Origin: Pseudomonadota bacterium
GTDB lineage: Bacteria > Pseudomonadota > Alphaproteobacteria > Rhizobiales > Xanthobacteraceae
Reading direction: 5' to 3'
Length of the DNA stretch: 5,292 nucleotides
Assembly: GCA_023442085.1 (NCBI GenBank)
Contig: JAEZMT010000004.1
Coordinates: 1-5,292, forward strand
Shown here piece after piece: positions 1 to 5,292 of the stretch. Below the pieces are notes generated by a model. That model worked only from the letters and a program-made list of their open reading frames with translations, was not told the origin of the DNA and did no database searches. Within the stretch, counting starts at the first letter, position 1. Each line of letters opens with the position of its first letter. A program made the translations under genes and the position numbers.

Positions 1-2020
1 TCTCGTTCAGGAACAGGTCCTGCACCACCAGGCACTCCAGCGCGGCAAGGCCGGCCGAGACGTGCTTGGTGTCGGGGTCGGACTGGAGGATGTCCTCGCC
101 CTGCACGTACATGCCCTTGTAGGTGCCTTCCACGGCCGCATCGAACATGTTGGGGATGCGCAGGCCGGGCTCCTCGTCGAGCCCGACGCCCCACAGCGCC
201 TCGAACGAGGCGCGGGTGGCGTCGTCCGAGATGTGGCGGTAGCCCGGCAGCTCGTGCGGGAACGAGCCCATGTCGCACGAGCCCTGCACGTTGTTCTGGC
301 CGCGCAGCGGGTTCACGCCCACGCCGTTGCGGCCGATGTTGCCGGTGGCCATGGCGAGGTTGGCGATGGCGATGACGGTGGTCGAGCCCTGCGAGTGCTC
401 GGTCACGCCCAGGCCGTAATAGATCGCGCCGTTACCGCCGGTGGCATAGAGCCGGGCGGCGCCGCGAACAGCTTCAGCTGAAACGCCGGTGTACTTCTCC
501 ACTGCCTCGGGGGAGTGGCGCTCCTCGGCGACGAAGGCGGCCCATTCCTGGAACTCGTCCCAGTCGCAGTATTCGCGCACGAACTGCTCGTTCACCAGAC
601 CCTCGGTGACGATGACGTGGGCGAGCGCCGTCACGATGGCGACGTTGGTGCCCGGACGCAGCGGCAGGTGGAAGGCTGCCTCGATGTGGGGCGAACGCAC
701 CACGTCGGTGCGGCGCGGATCGACCACGATGAGCTTGGCGCCCTGGCGCAGCCGCTTCTTGAGGCGCGAGCCGAACACCGGGTGGCCGTCGGTCGGGTTG
801 GCGCCGATGATGAGGACCACGTCGGACTCTTCGACGCTGTCGAAGTCCTGCGTGCCGGCCGAGGTGCCGTAGGTCACGGAGAGGCCGTAGCCAGTGGGCG
901 AGTGGCAGACGCGGGCGCAAGTGTCCACGTTGTTGTTGCCGAAGCCGCCACGGATCAGCTTCTGGACGAGGTAGGTCTCCTCGTTGGTGCAGCGCGAGGA
1001 GGTGATGCCACCCACCGAGCGCTTGCCGTACTTCTCCTGGATGCGCTTGAACTCGGAGGCGGCGTAGGCGATCGCTTCCTCATAGCTCACTTCCTTCCAC
1101 GGCTCGTGGATGGAGGAGCGGATCATGGGCTTCAGGATGCGGTCCTGGTGGACGGCGTAGCCATAGGCGAAGCGGCCCTTCACGCAGGAATGGCCACGGT
1201 TCGCCTTGCCGTCCTTGTAGGGCACCATGCGCACCAGCTCGTCGCCGCGCATCTCGGCCTTGAAGGTGCAGCCGACGCCGCAGTACGCGCACGTCGTCAC
1301 CACCGAATGCTCGGGGGTGCCGATGTTGTACATGGCCTTCTCGTTCAGCGTCGCGGTCGGGCAGGACTGCACGCAGGCGCCGCAGGAGACGCACTCCGAG
1401 GTGAGGAAGCTCTCATCCATGCCGGGCGAGACGCGGCTGTCGAAGCCACGGCCGGAGATGGTCAGCGCGAACGTGCCCTGCACTTCCTCGCAAGCGCGGA
1501 CGCAGCGGTTGCAGACGATGCACTTCGACTTTTCATAGGTGAAGTAGGGGTTAGACTCGTCCTTGCCCAGCTTCGTGTGGTTCTCGCCCTCATAGCCGTA
1601 GCGCACATCGCGCAGGCCAACCACGCCGGCCATGTCCTGCAGCTCGCAGTCGCCGTTGGCGGAGCAGGTCAGGCAGTCCAGCGGGTGGTCGGAGATGTAG
1701 AGCTCCATCACCCCCTTGCGGATCTTCTTGAGCCGCTCGGTCTGGGTCTTCACCACGATGCCGTCCGCCACCGGGGTGGTGCAGGAGGCGGGGGTGCCGT
1801 TGCGGCCCTCGATCTCGACAAGGCACAGGCGGCAGGAGCCGAAGGCGTCGAGCATGTCGGTGGCGCAGAGCTTGGGGATCTGGTTCCCCACCTCCATCGC
1901 GGCGCGCATGATGGAGGTGCCTTCCGGCACCTGCACGGTCATGCCGTCGATGGTGAGCGTGACCAGCTTCTCCGACTTGGAAGCCGGCGTGCCGTAGTCG
2001 ATTTCGTGAACGAGGGACAT
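1..2020 (-). CDS. fdsA: NAD-dependent formate dehydrogenase, catalytic alpha subunit FdsA (partial, C-terminus outside window)
   Basis: This is the catalytic subunit of the cytosolic formate dehydrogenase; it oxidises formate to CO2 at a bis-MGD Mo or W centre. The frame is open from the ATG at 2018-2020 to the left edge, giving 673 residues of a family of about 950, so the C-terminal part is missing. The N-terminus is NuoG-like: Cys52/63/66/80 ([2Fe-2S]), His112-Cys116/119/125 ([4Fe-4S]), then ferredoxin-type sets Cys167/170/173/177 and Cys210/213/216/220. The FdhF-like part opens with Cys244/247/251/279 and Lys281. The active-site stretch RVCHSPTG supplies Cys372 (TGC, not a Sec TGA) and His373. 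Arg573 in PLRGQNN sits at the spacing of the catalytic Arg of R. capsulatus FdsA (Cys386/Arg587 there, a constant offset of 14). The start is fixed by GGAGGA five bases upstream. It lies 13 bp after fdsB in the same operon. No frameshift or missing ligand was seen. Confidence 0.97.
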   Translation of the reverse strand, partial: MSLVHEIDYGTPASKSEKLVTLTIDGMTVQVPEGTSIMRAAMEVGNQIPKLCATDMLDAFGSCRLCLVEIEGRNGTPASCTTPVADGIVVKTQTERLKKIRKGVMELYISDHPLDCLTCSANGDCELQDMAGVVGLRDVRYGYEGENHTKLGKDESNPYFTYEKSKCIVCNRCVRACEEVQGTFALTISGRGFDSRVSPGMDESFLTSECVSCGACVQSCPTATLNEKAMYNIGTPEHSVVTTCAYCGVGCTFKAEMRGDELVRMVPYKDGKANRGHSCVKGRFAYGYAVHQDRILKPMIRSSIHEPWKEVSYEEAIAYAASEFKRIQEKYGKRSVGGITSSRCTNEETYLVQKLIRGGFGNNNVDTCARVCHSPTGYGLSVTYGTSAGTQDFDSVEESDVVLIIGANPTDGHPVFGSRLKKRLRQGAKLIVVDPRRTDVVRSPHIEAAFHLPLRPGTNVAIVTALAHVIVTEGLVNEQFVREYCDWDEFQEWAAFVAEERHSPEAVEKYTGVSAEAVRGAARLYATGGNGAIYYGLGVTEHSQGSTTVIAIANLAMATGNIGRNGVGVNPLRGQNNVQGSCDMGSFPHELPGYRHISDDATRASFEALWGVGLDEEPGLRIPNMFDAAVEGTYKGMYVQGEDILQSDPDTKHVSAGLAALECLVVQDLFLNE

Positions 2021-2025
2021 GTCGT

Positions 2026-2031
2026 TCCTCC
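2026..2031 (-). promoter_or_regulatory. Strong Shine-Dalgarno for fdsA
   Basis: GGAGGA on the minus strand, five bases before the fdsA ATG, lies inside the 13-bp gap after the fdsB stop codon. It is the best ribosome site in the window and settles the fdsA start. It allows independent re-initiation for the catalytic subunit. Confidence 0.85.
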
Positions 2032-2033
2032 AA

Positions 2034-3596
2034 TTATTCTGCGGCGGCCGGCAGCTTCGGCCTGGCGCCGAAGTCTTCCGGGAAATGGGTGAGGGCGCTG
2101 ACGACGGGGTAGGGCGTGAAGCCGCCGAGCGCGCAGAGCGAGCCGAGCTTCATGGTGTGGCAGAGGTCTTCCAGCAGCGCGAGGTTCTGCTCTCGCTTCT
2201 CGCCGGCGACGATCTTGTCGATGGTCTCGACGCCGCGCGTGGAGCCGATGCGGCAGGGGGTGCACTTGCCGCAGCTCTCGTGGGCGCAGAACTCCATGGC
2301 GAACTTGGCCATGTGGGCCATGTCCACCGTGTCGTCGAACACCACGATGCCGCCATGGCCGATGAGCGCGTCCTTGGCCGCGAAGGCCTCGTAGTCGAAC
2401 GGCGTGTCGAACTGGTGGACCGGCAGGTAGGCACCGAGCGGCCCGCCCGCCTGCACCGCCTTCACCGGACGGCCGGAAGCCGTGCCGCCGCCGACTTCCT
2501 CGACAAGTTCGCCCAGCGTGATGCCGAAGGCGGTCTCGAACAGCCCGCCGTGCTTGATGTTACCCGCGAGCTGGATGGGCATCGTCCCGCGCGAGCGGCC
2601 CATGCCGAAGTCGCGATAGAACTTGCCGCCCTTGTCCAGGATGATCGGCACGGTGGCGAGCGAGACGAGGTTGTTGATGACCGTGGGCTTGCCAAACAGG
2701 CCTACATGCGCCGGCAGCGGCGGCTTGGCGCGCACGAGGCCGCGCTTGCCCTCGAGGCTTTCTAGCAGCGAGGTCTCCTCGCCGCACACATAGGCGCCGG
2801 CGCCCATGCGCATTTCCATGTCGAAGGCGAGGCCCGAGCCCATGATGTTGTCGCCGAGGAGGCCCGCCATGCGCGCCTTCTCGATGGCCTTCTCCATCAC
2901 CACGAAGGCGATGGGATATTCCGAGCGGCAGTAAACGAAGCCCTTGGTCGCGCCCACGGCGAGGCCGGCGATCGTCATGCCCTCGATGAGGCAATAGGGG
3001 TCCGCCTCCATGATGAGGCGGTCGGCGAAGGTGCCCGAGTCGCCCTCGTCGGCGTTGCAGACGATGTACTTCTGGTCCGCCGGAGCGGCCGCCACCGTGC
3101 GCCACTTGATGCCGGTCGGGAAGCCGGCGCCGCCGCGTCCGCGCAGGCCGCTCTCGAACACCTCTTCCACCGTGCCGGACGGACCGAGATCGATGGCGCG
3201 CTTCAGGCCACGGTAGCCGCCGTGCGCCTCGTACTCGGTGAGGGAGAGCGGATCGATGATGCCGATGCGGGCGAAGGTCAGGCGCGTCTGCTTCTTCAGC
3301 CAGGGCAGCTCATCCACCACGCCGATGCACTTGGGATGATCAGCGCCGTGCAGGAAACCCGCATGCAGAAGCTCGTCCACCTCGGCGGGGGTCACCGGGC
3401 CGTAGCCGATGCGGCCGCGCTCGGTCTCGACTTCCACCAGCGGCTCCAGCCAGAACATGCCGCGCGAGCCGTTGCGGGTGATGTCGGCGGTGATGCCGCG
3501 GGCGAGAAGGCCGGCCTCAAGCCGCTTGGCGACGCGGTCTGCACCGCAGGCGATGGCGGTGGCGTCGTTGGGAACGAAGATGCGGGGGGACTTCAT
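2034..3596 (-). CDS. fdsB: NAD-dependent formate dehydrogenase, diaphorase beta subunit FdsB
   Basis: This NuoF-like subunit takes electrons from FdsA through iron-sulfur clusters and reduces NAD+ at an FMN site. The protein has 520 residues. The ATG at 3594-3596 is preferred over an in-frame ATG 12 codons upstream (3632): it follows GGAGAGG at 3601-3607, and the upstream extension is an arginine-rich run lying inside fdsG. Residues 1 to about 110 form an N-terminal domain probably of degenerate thioredoxin/NuoE type. It has only Cys17 and Cys90, so no [2Fe-2S] set. The diaphorase core shows the nucleotide/FMN motif GLRGRGGAGFPTG (150-162), CNADEGDSGTFADR (180-193) and GAGAYVCGEETSLLESLEG (266-284 region). 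ESCGKCTPC gives Cys442/445/448, and with Cys488 (SLCALGG) completes a [4Fe-4S] site equivalent to N3 of complex I. The gene overlaps the fdsG stop by one base (TGATG), which suggests translational coupling. HoxF and NuoF are relatives, but the fdsG/fdsA neighbours decide for FdsB. Confidence 0.97.
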   Translation of the reverse strand: MKSPRIFVPNDATAIACGADRVAKRLEAGLLARGITADITRNGSRGMFWLEPLVEVETERGRIGYGPVTPAEVDELLHAGFLHGADHPKCIGVVDELPWLKKQTRLTFARIGIIDPLSLTEYEAHGGYRGLKRAIDLGPSGTVEEVFESGLRGRGGAGFPTGIKWRTVAAAPADQKYIVCNADEGDSGTFADRLIMEADPYCLIEGMTIAGLAVGATKGFVYCRSEYPIAFVVMEKAIEKARMAGLLGDNIMGSGLAFDMEMRMGAGAYVCGEETSLLESLEGKRGLVRAKPPLPAHVGLFGKPTVINNLVSLATVPIILDKGGKFYRDFGMGRSRGTMPIQLAGNIKHGGLFETAFGITLGELVEEVGGGTASGRPVKAVQAGGPLGAYLPVHQFDTPFDYEAFAAKDALIGHGGIVVFDDTVDMAHMAKFAMEFCAHESCGKCTPCRIGSTRGVETIDKIVAGEKREQNLALLEDLCHTMKLGSLCALGGFTPYPVVSALTHFPEDFGARPKLPAAAE

Positions 3597-4090
3597 CACA
3601 CCTCTCCGAAGTGCTTGCCGGCGGCGACGCACTCGGCGATTTCATCGACGGTGGCGCGGTCGAGGCGGCCGACCAGCTGCCCGTCCACGAGGGCGGAGGG
3701 GGCGCAGGCGCACAGGCCGAGGCAGTAGATGGGTTCGAGCGTCACGCGGCCATCGGCCGAGGTCTCGCCCATGGCGACGCCCAGCTTCTCCTCCGCATAG
3801 GCGGTGAGGGCGGTGCTGCCCATGGACTGGCACGCCTCGGCGGCGCACAGCTTCACCACCGTGCGGCCCGGCGGCTCGCGGCGGAAGTCGTGATAGAAGG
3901 TGAGGACGCCATAGACCTCGGCGCGGGAGAGGTTGAGCGTCTCCGCGATCATCGGCACCACGGGATCGGGCACGAAACCGAACGTCTCCTGCATGGCGTG
4001 CAGGATCGGCATGGTCGCCCCGTCGAGATGCTTGTGCTCCGCGATCACCTGCGCTGCGCGCTCGGTGCTCCAATCCTCATAGACCGCCAT
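3596..4090 (-). CDS. fdsG: NAD-dependent formate dehydrogenase, gamma subunit FdsG (NuoE-like [2Fe-2S] protein)
   Basis: This is the small electron-transfer subunit of the complex; it is thought to sit next to FdsB, as NuoE does next to NuoF. The protein has 164 residues, normal for the NuoE/HoxE family. An N-terminal helical part (about 1-70, with the family-typical LSRAEVYGVLTFYHDF at 54-69) precedes a thioredoxin-like domain. That domain has the four [2Fe-2S] ligands Cys82 and Cys87 (Cys-x4-Cys) and Cys123 and Cys127 (Cys-x3-Cys, within IYCLGLCACAPSALVDG). The ATG at 4088-4090 is the only plausible start, since no in-frame initiator was found just upstream. Its ribosome site is weak: only GAG at 4097-4099, with a purine run GGGGAAAG further back. 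It is the first gene of the operon and follows a 272-bp control region. The TGA stop overlaps the fdsB ATG. No signal peptide is seen, in line with a cytoplasmic enzyme. Confidence 0.96.
   Translation of the reverse strand: MAVYEDWSTERAAQVIAEHKHLDGATMPILHAMQETFGFVPDPVVPMIAETLNLSRAEVYGVLTFYHDFRREPPGRTVVKLCAAEACQSMGSTALTAYAEEKLGVAMGETSADGRVTLEPIYCLGLCACAPSALVDGQLVGRLDRATVDEIAECVAAGKHFGEV
3601..3607 (-). promoter_or_regulatory. Shine-Dalgarno for fdsB inside the fdsG 3' end
   Basis: GGAGAGG on the minus strand ends four bases before the fdsB ATG and lies within the last codons of fdsG. It supports the 3596 start over the in-frame ATG at 3632 and goes with the TGATG stop/start overlap. Confidence 0.75.
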
Positions 4091-4153
4091 GGACGTCTCG
4101 CTTTCCCCAACTGTCCGATGCCGCGTTGCCGCTGCTTCGTGTTGCTTGGGGCG

Positions 4154-4182
4154 AAGTGTGTCACACGGGGGGCTTCAATCAA
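4154..4182 (-). promoter_or_regulatory. Candidate activator-dependent promoter of the fds operon
   Basis: On the minus strand TTGATT (4177-4182) resembles a -35 box. It is followed after 17 bases by ACACTT (4154-4159), a poor -10. A transcription start would fall near 4147, giving a leader of about 57 bases before fdsG. The pair was picked partly because it places the dyad at 4202-4218 near -63, the usual position of a LysR-type recognition site, so position and motif are not independent evidence. A weak -10 would fit a promoter that needs an activator. Confidence 0.35.
4156..4166. repeat. Perfect 11-bp palindrome over the candidate -10
   Basis: GTGTG-T-CACAC is a perfect 5+5 palindrome around one central base. 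It covers part of the candidate -10 and spacer of the fds promoter, a position suited to a repressor or a second regulator contact. No named regulator is assigned, and a chance 5+5 palindrome in 270 bp is possible. Confidence 0.4.
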
Positions 4183-4201
4183 GGCAGCTGTGGGATGTTG
4201 C

Positions 4202-4218
4202 GATAGAACATCTCTATC
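4202..4218. promoter_or_regulatory. Candidate LysR-type (FdsR-like) operator, T-N11-A dyad
   Basis: GATAGA (4202-4207) and TCTATC (4213-4218) are perfect 6-bp inverted arms around a 5-bp spacer. T4204 and A4216 are separated by 11 bases, the T-N11-A arrangement inside a dyad that LysR-family proteins typically recognise. The centre lies 120 bp upstream of the fdsG ATG and about 63 bp upstream of the predicted transcription start. The neighbouring LysR gene is the obvious candidate binder. The palindrome is directly visible; binding is inferred. Confidence 0.55.
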
Positions 4219-4309
4219 AAAGCGGCCGGAGCTGAGGCCGTCTCCGACCGCATTTCAACGCGCTGTCCTGCGTCAATCCGGTCAGTCTGGGATGGTTCTT
4301 GGTATATTG

Positions 4310-4335
4310 ATCGTGTTTTTCTATGCGGACACGAT
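4310..4335. repeat. 7-bp inverted repeat downstream of the LysR gene
   Basis: ATCGTGT (4310-4316) and ACACGAT (4329-4335) are perfect inverted arms separated by 12 bases. Transcribed leftwards, this forms a modest stem-loop shortly after the GC-rich hairpin at 4340-4359. It could help end or stabilise the regulator's mRNA, or be a protein site. The sequence does not tell which. Confidence 0.4.
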
Positions 4336-4339
4336 TTTG

Positions 4340-4359
4340 GGAGCGGCGCTGGCCGCTCC
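4340..4359 (-). terminator. GC-rich stem-loop just after the LysR gene, without a U-tract
   Basis: GGAGCGGC (4340-4347) and GCCGCTCC (4352-4359) make a perfect 8-bp stem with a 4-base loop, three bases beyond the TAA of the LysR gene. In the direction of transcription it is followed by CAAAATCG, not a run of U. It is therefore not a classical intrinsic terminator. It may pause RNA polymerase, protect the 3' end or leak into the fds operon. Confidence 0.45.
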
Positions 4360-4362
4360 GAA

Positions 4363-5292
4363 TTATTGCATTGCAGCAATTGCTGGGTCGGTGAGAGTCG
4401 CCTGCTCAAGCTTCGGCGCGATGCGGCGCGCTTCCGCTACGAGAGCTGCGGTGATGGGCGTCGTCGGCTCGCGATGGGGCACTACGAGGCCGATGGAGTG
4501 GGAAATGTCCGGCTCCAGAATCGGAATGGACCGCACCGTGGAGGTCAGCCCCAGCGAATCCGCCAGCATGGCGGGCATCACGCTCGACCACAGTCCCGTG
4601 CGCACGTGGGTGAAAAGCACGATCATGGAATTGGATTCAAGCGTCGGCTTGTGGCTGGCGCCGGCGGCGGCCAGGAGATTGTCCACGATGCGACGGTTCT
4701 GCATATCCGGAGTGAGCAGTGCGAGCTGCAGCTCGGCCACCTCCGCCCAGGTGACGCTCTCACGGTCCCCGTATTTGGCATCGGCGGCGGTGACGAGGCG
4801 GTAGCGCTCGCGATAGAGCGGCACGGTGTTCACCCGCCCAAGCGGCTCATTGTCGAGATAGGTGAGGCCGGCGTCGATCTCCAGATTTTCCAGGTGGTTC
4901 AATATTTCGATGGAGGTGCGCGAGATCACCGTGAAGCGCACGTCCGGATGGCGGGCGCGGAACGGGGTCGTCAGCGCCGCCACCATGGGAAGGGCGGTGG
5001 GAATGGCGGCGATGCGGAGCGGGCCGGCGAGGCCGCGTTTCAGCGCGTCGATGTCCTGACGCATGGCGCGCGAGTCGGCCACGATCCGGCGCGCCCATTC
5101 CAGCGTCCGCTCGCCCTCGGGCGTGAAGCCCATGAAGCGGGAGCCGCGCTGCACCAACAGCACGCCGAGCGTGTCCTCCAGCTGCTTGATGCCGGCGGAG
5201 AGCGTGGGCTGGGTGACGCCGCAGGCCTCGGCCGCCCGGCCGAAGTGGCGTTCACGCGCAAGTGCGATCAGGTATTCGAGCTTGTCTATCAT
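4363..5292 (-). CDS. LysR-family transcriptional regulator, probable regulator of the fds operon (FdsR-like)
   Basis: The protein has 309 residues, the usual LysR-family length. An N-terminal winged helix-turn-helix lies at about 1-60: RHFGRAAEACGVTQPTLSAG at 15-34, then IKQLEDTLGVLLVQR, and the family-typical TPEGERTLEWARRI at 57-70. A linker helix leads into a periplasmic-binding-protein-like effector domain from about residue 90 (GPLRIAAIPTALPMVAAL) to 295. Its only cysteine is Cys24 in the DNA-binding domain, so an OxyR-type disulfide switch is ruled out. The ATG falls on the last three bases of the window. The protein start looks natural for the family, but a longer upstream start cannot be excluded. 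It points towards fdsG with a 272-bp gap. A role in formate-dependent control of fds is inferred from adjacency and from FdsR of Cupriavidus necator. The effector and binding site are not shown, and no symbol is given because neighbouring LysR genes can control other loci. Confidence 0.88.
   Translation of the reverse strand: MIDKLEYLIALARERHFGRAAEACGVTQPTLSAGIKQLEDTLGVLLVQRGSRFMGFTPEGERTLEWARRIVADSRAMRQDIDALKRGLAGPLRIAAIPTALPMVAALTTPFRARHPDVRFTVISRTSIEILNHLENLEIDAGLTYLDNEPLGRVNTVPLYRERYRLVTAADAKYGDRESVTWAEVAELQLALLTPDMQNRRIVDNLLAAAGASHKPTLESNSMIVLFTHVRTGLWSSVMPAMLADSLGLTSTVRSIPILEPDISHSIGLVVPHREPTTPITAALVAEARRIAPKLEQATLTDPAIAAMQ

Larger units (their letters stand above)
4091..4362. other. 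Intergenic control region between the LysR gene and fdsG
   Basis: These 272 bp contain no credible gene. From the regulator side towards fdsG they hold: a GC-rich stem-loop two or three bases after the regulator stop (4340-4359), a 7-bp inverted repeat (4310-4335), an AT-richer patch around 4298-4337, a T-N11-A dyad (4202-4218), a weak -35/-10 pair (4154-4182) and an 11-bp palindrome (4156-4166). The last 50 bases before fdsG show no clear signal beyond a weak purine-rich ribosome site. Confidence 0.8.

Noticed and set aside
905..907. Possible selenocysteine codon at the FdsA active site
   Set aside because: The codon reads TGC on the minus strand, so the ligand is cysteine. No in-frame TGA occurs in the gene within the window.
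515..2092. Long open frame of 525 codons on the plus strand opposite fdsA
   Set aside because: It is antisense to a gene with unbroken family motifs. The translation is low-complexity, rich in Ala, Gly, His, Val and Asp, as expected from the complement of high-GC codons. No recognisable domain.
3597..3632. Twelve-codon N-terminal extension of fdsB
   Set aside because: The extra residues are mostly arginine from the fdsG overlap in another frame. The ATG at 3596 has the better ribosome site and gives the family-like N-terminus.
4091..4362. Possible sigma-54 promoter or riboswitch before fdsG
   Set aside because: No GG/GC pair with sigma-54 spacing was found. The predicted leader of about 57 bases is too short for a known riboswitch class and shows no recognisable conserved core.
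4374..4385. Perfect 12-bp palindrome CAGCAATTGCTG
   Set aside because: It lies within the last codons of the LysR gene and has no spacing relation to a promoter. Likely chance.
4179..4409. 76-codon minus-strand frame overlapping the end of the LysR gene and the intergenic region
   Set aside because: No family resemblance. It overlaps the regulator's 3' end in another frame and runs through the hairpins and inverted repeats, so it is more likely noncoding.
3611..4804. Open frame of 397 codons on the plus strand across fdsG, the intergenic region and the LysR gene
   Set aside because: It runs opposite two convincing genes and through the control region. Its composition changes along its length and no domain is recognisable. 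A chance GC-rich frame.

Overview
The window is GC-rich bacterial DNA whose codons almost always end in G or C. It carries four genes, all on the minus strand. In transcription order (right to left) they are a LysR-family regulator (4363-5292), a 272-bp intergenic control region (4091-4362), fdsG (3596-4090), fdsB (2034-3596) and fdsA (1-2020, running off the left edge). Gene order, protein lengths and cofactor motifs match the soluble NAD-dependent molybdenum/tungsten formate dehydrogenase operon fdsGBA(CD), known from Rhodobacter capsulatus and Cupriavidus necator. An alphaproteobacterium, perhaps a Rhizobiales or Xanthobacteraceae-type methylotroph or autotroph, is a reasonable guess from composition and gene set. 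The sequence alone does not fix the genus.

The enzyme oxidises formate to CO2 and passes two electrons to NAD+. FdsA holds the molybdopterin active site, with a cysteine (Cys372, codon TGC) rather than selenocysteine as metal ligand. It also carries ligand sets for one [2Fe-2S] and four [4Fe-4S] clusters. FdsB is the NuoF-like diaphorase subunit, with NAD(H) and FMN motifs and one [4Fe-4S] site. FdsG is the NuoE-like [2Fe-2S] subunit. That gives seven predicted clusters, the inventory described for the R. capsulatus enzyme. The three structural genes are packed as one operon: the fdsG stop and fdsB start overlap as TGATG, and fdsB and fdsA are 13 bp apart with a strong Shine-Dalgarno sequence between them. 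The last third of fdsA, and any fdsC and fdsD genes, would lie to the left of the window.

The regulator is a likely FdsR-type activator, but here it points the same way as the operon instead of diverging from it. The intergenic region holds a 17-bp interrupted palindrome with T-N11-A geometry (4202-4218), a weak candidate promoter about 63 bp downstream of its centre, a perfect 11-bp palindrome over the candidate -10, and two inverted repeats just after the regulator's stop codon. These are the only signals not explained by known coding sequence. I see no mobile element, CRISPR array, RNA gene or undescribed multi-gene system.
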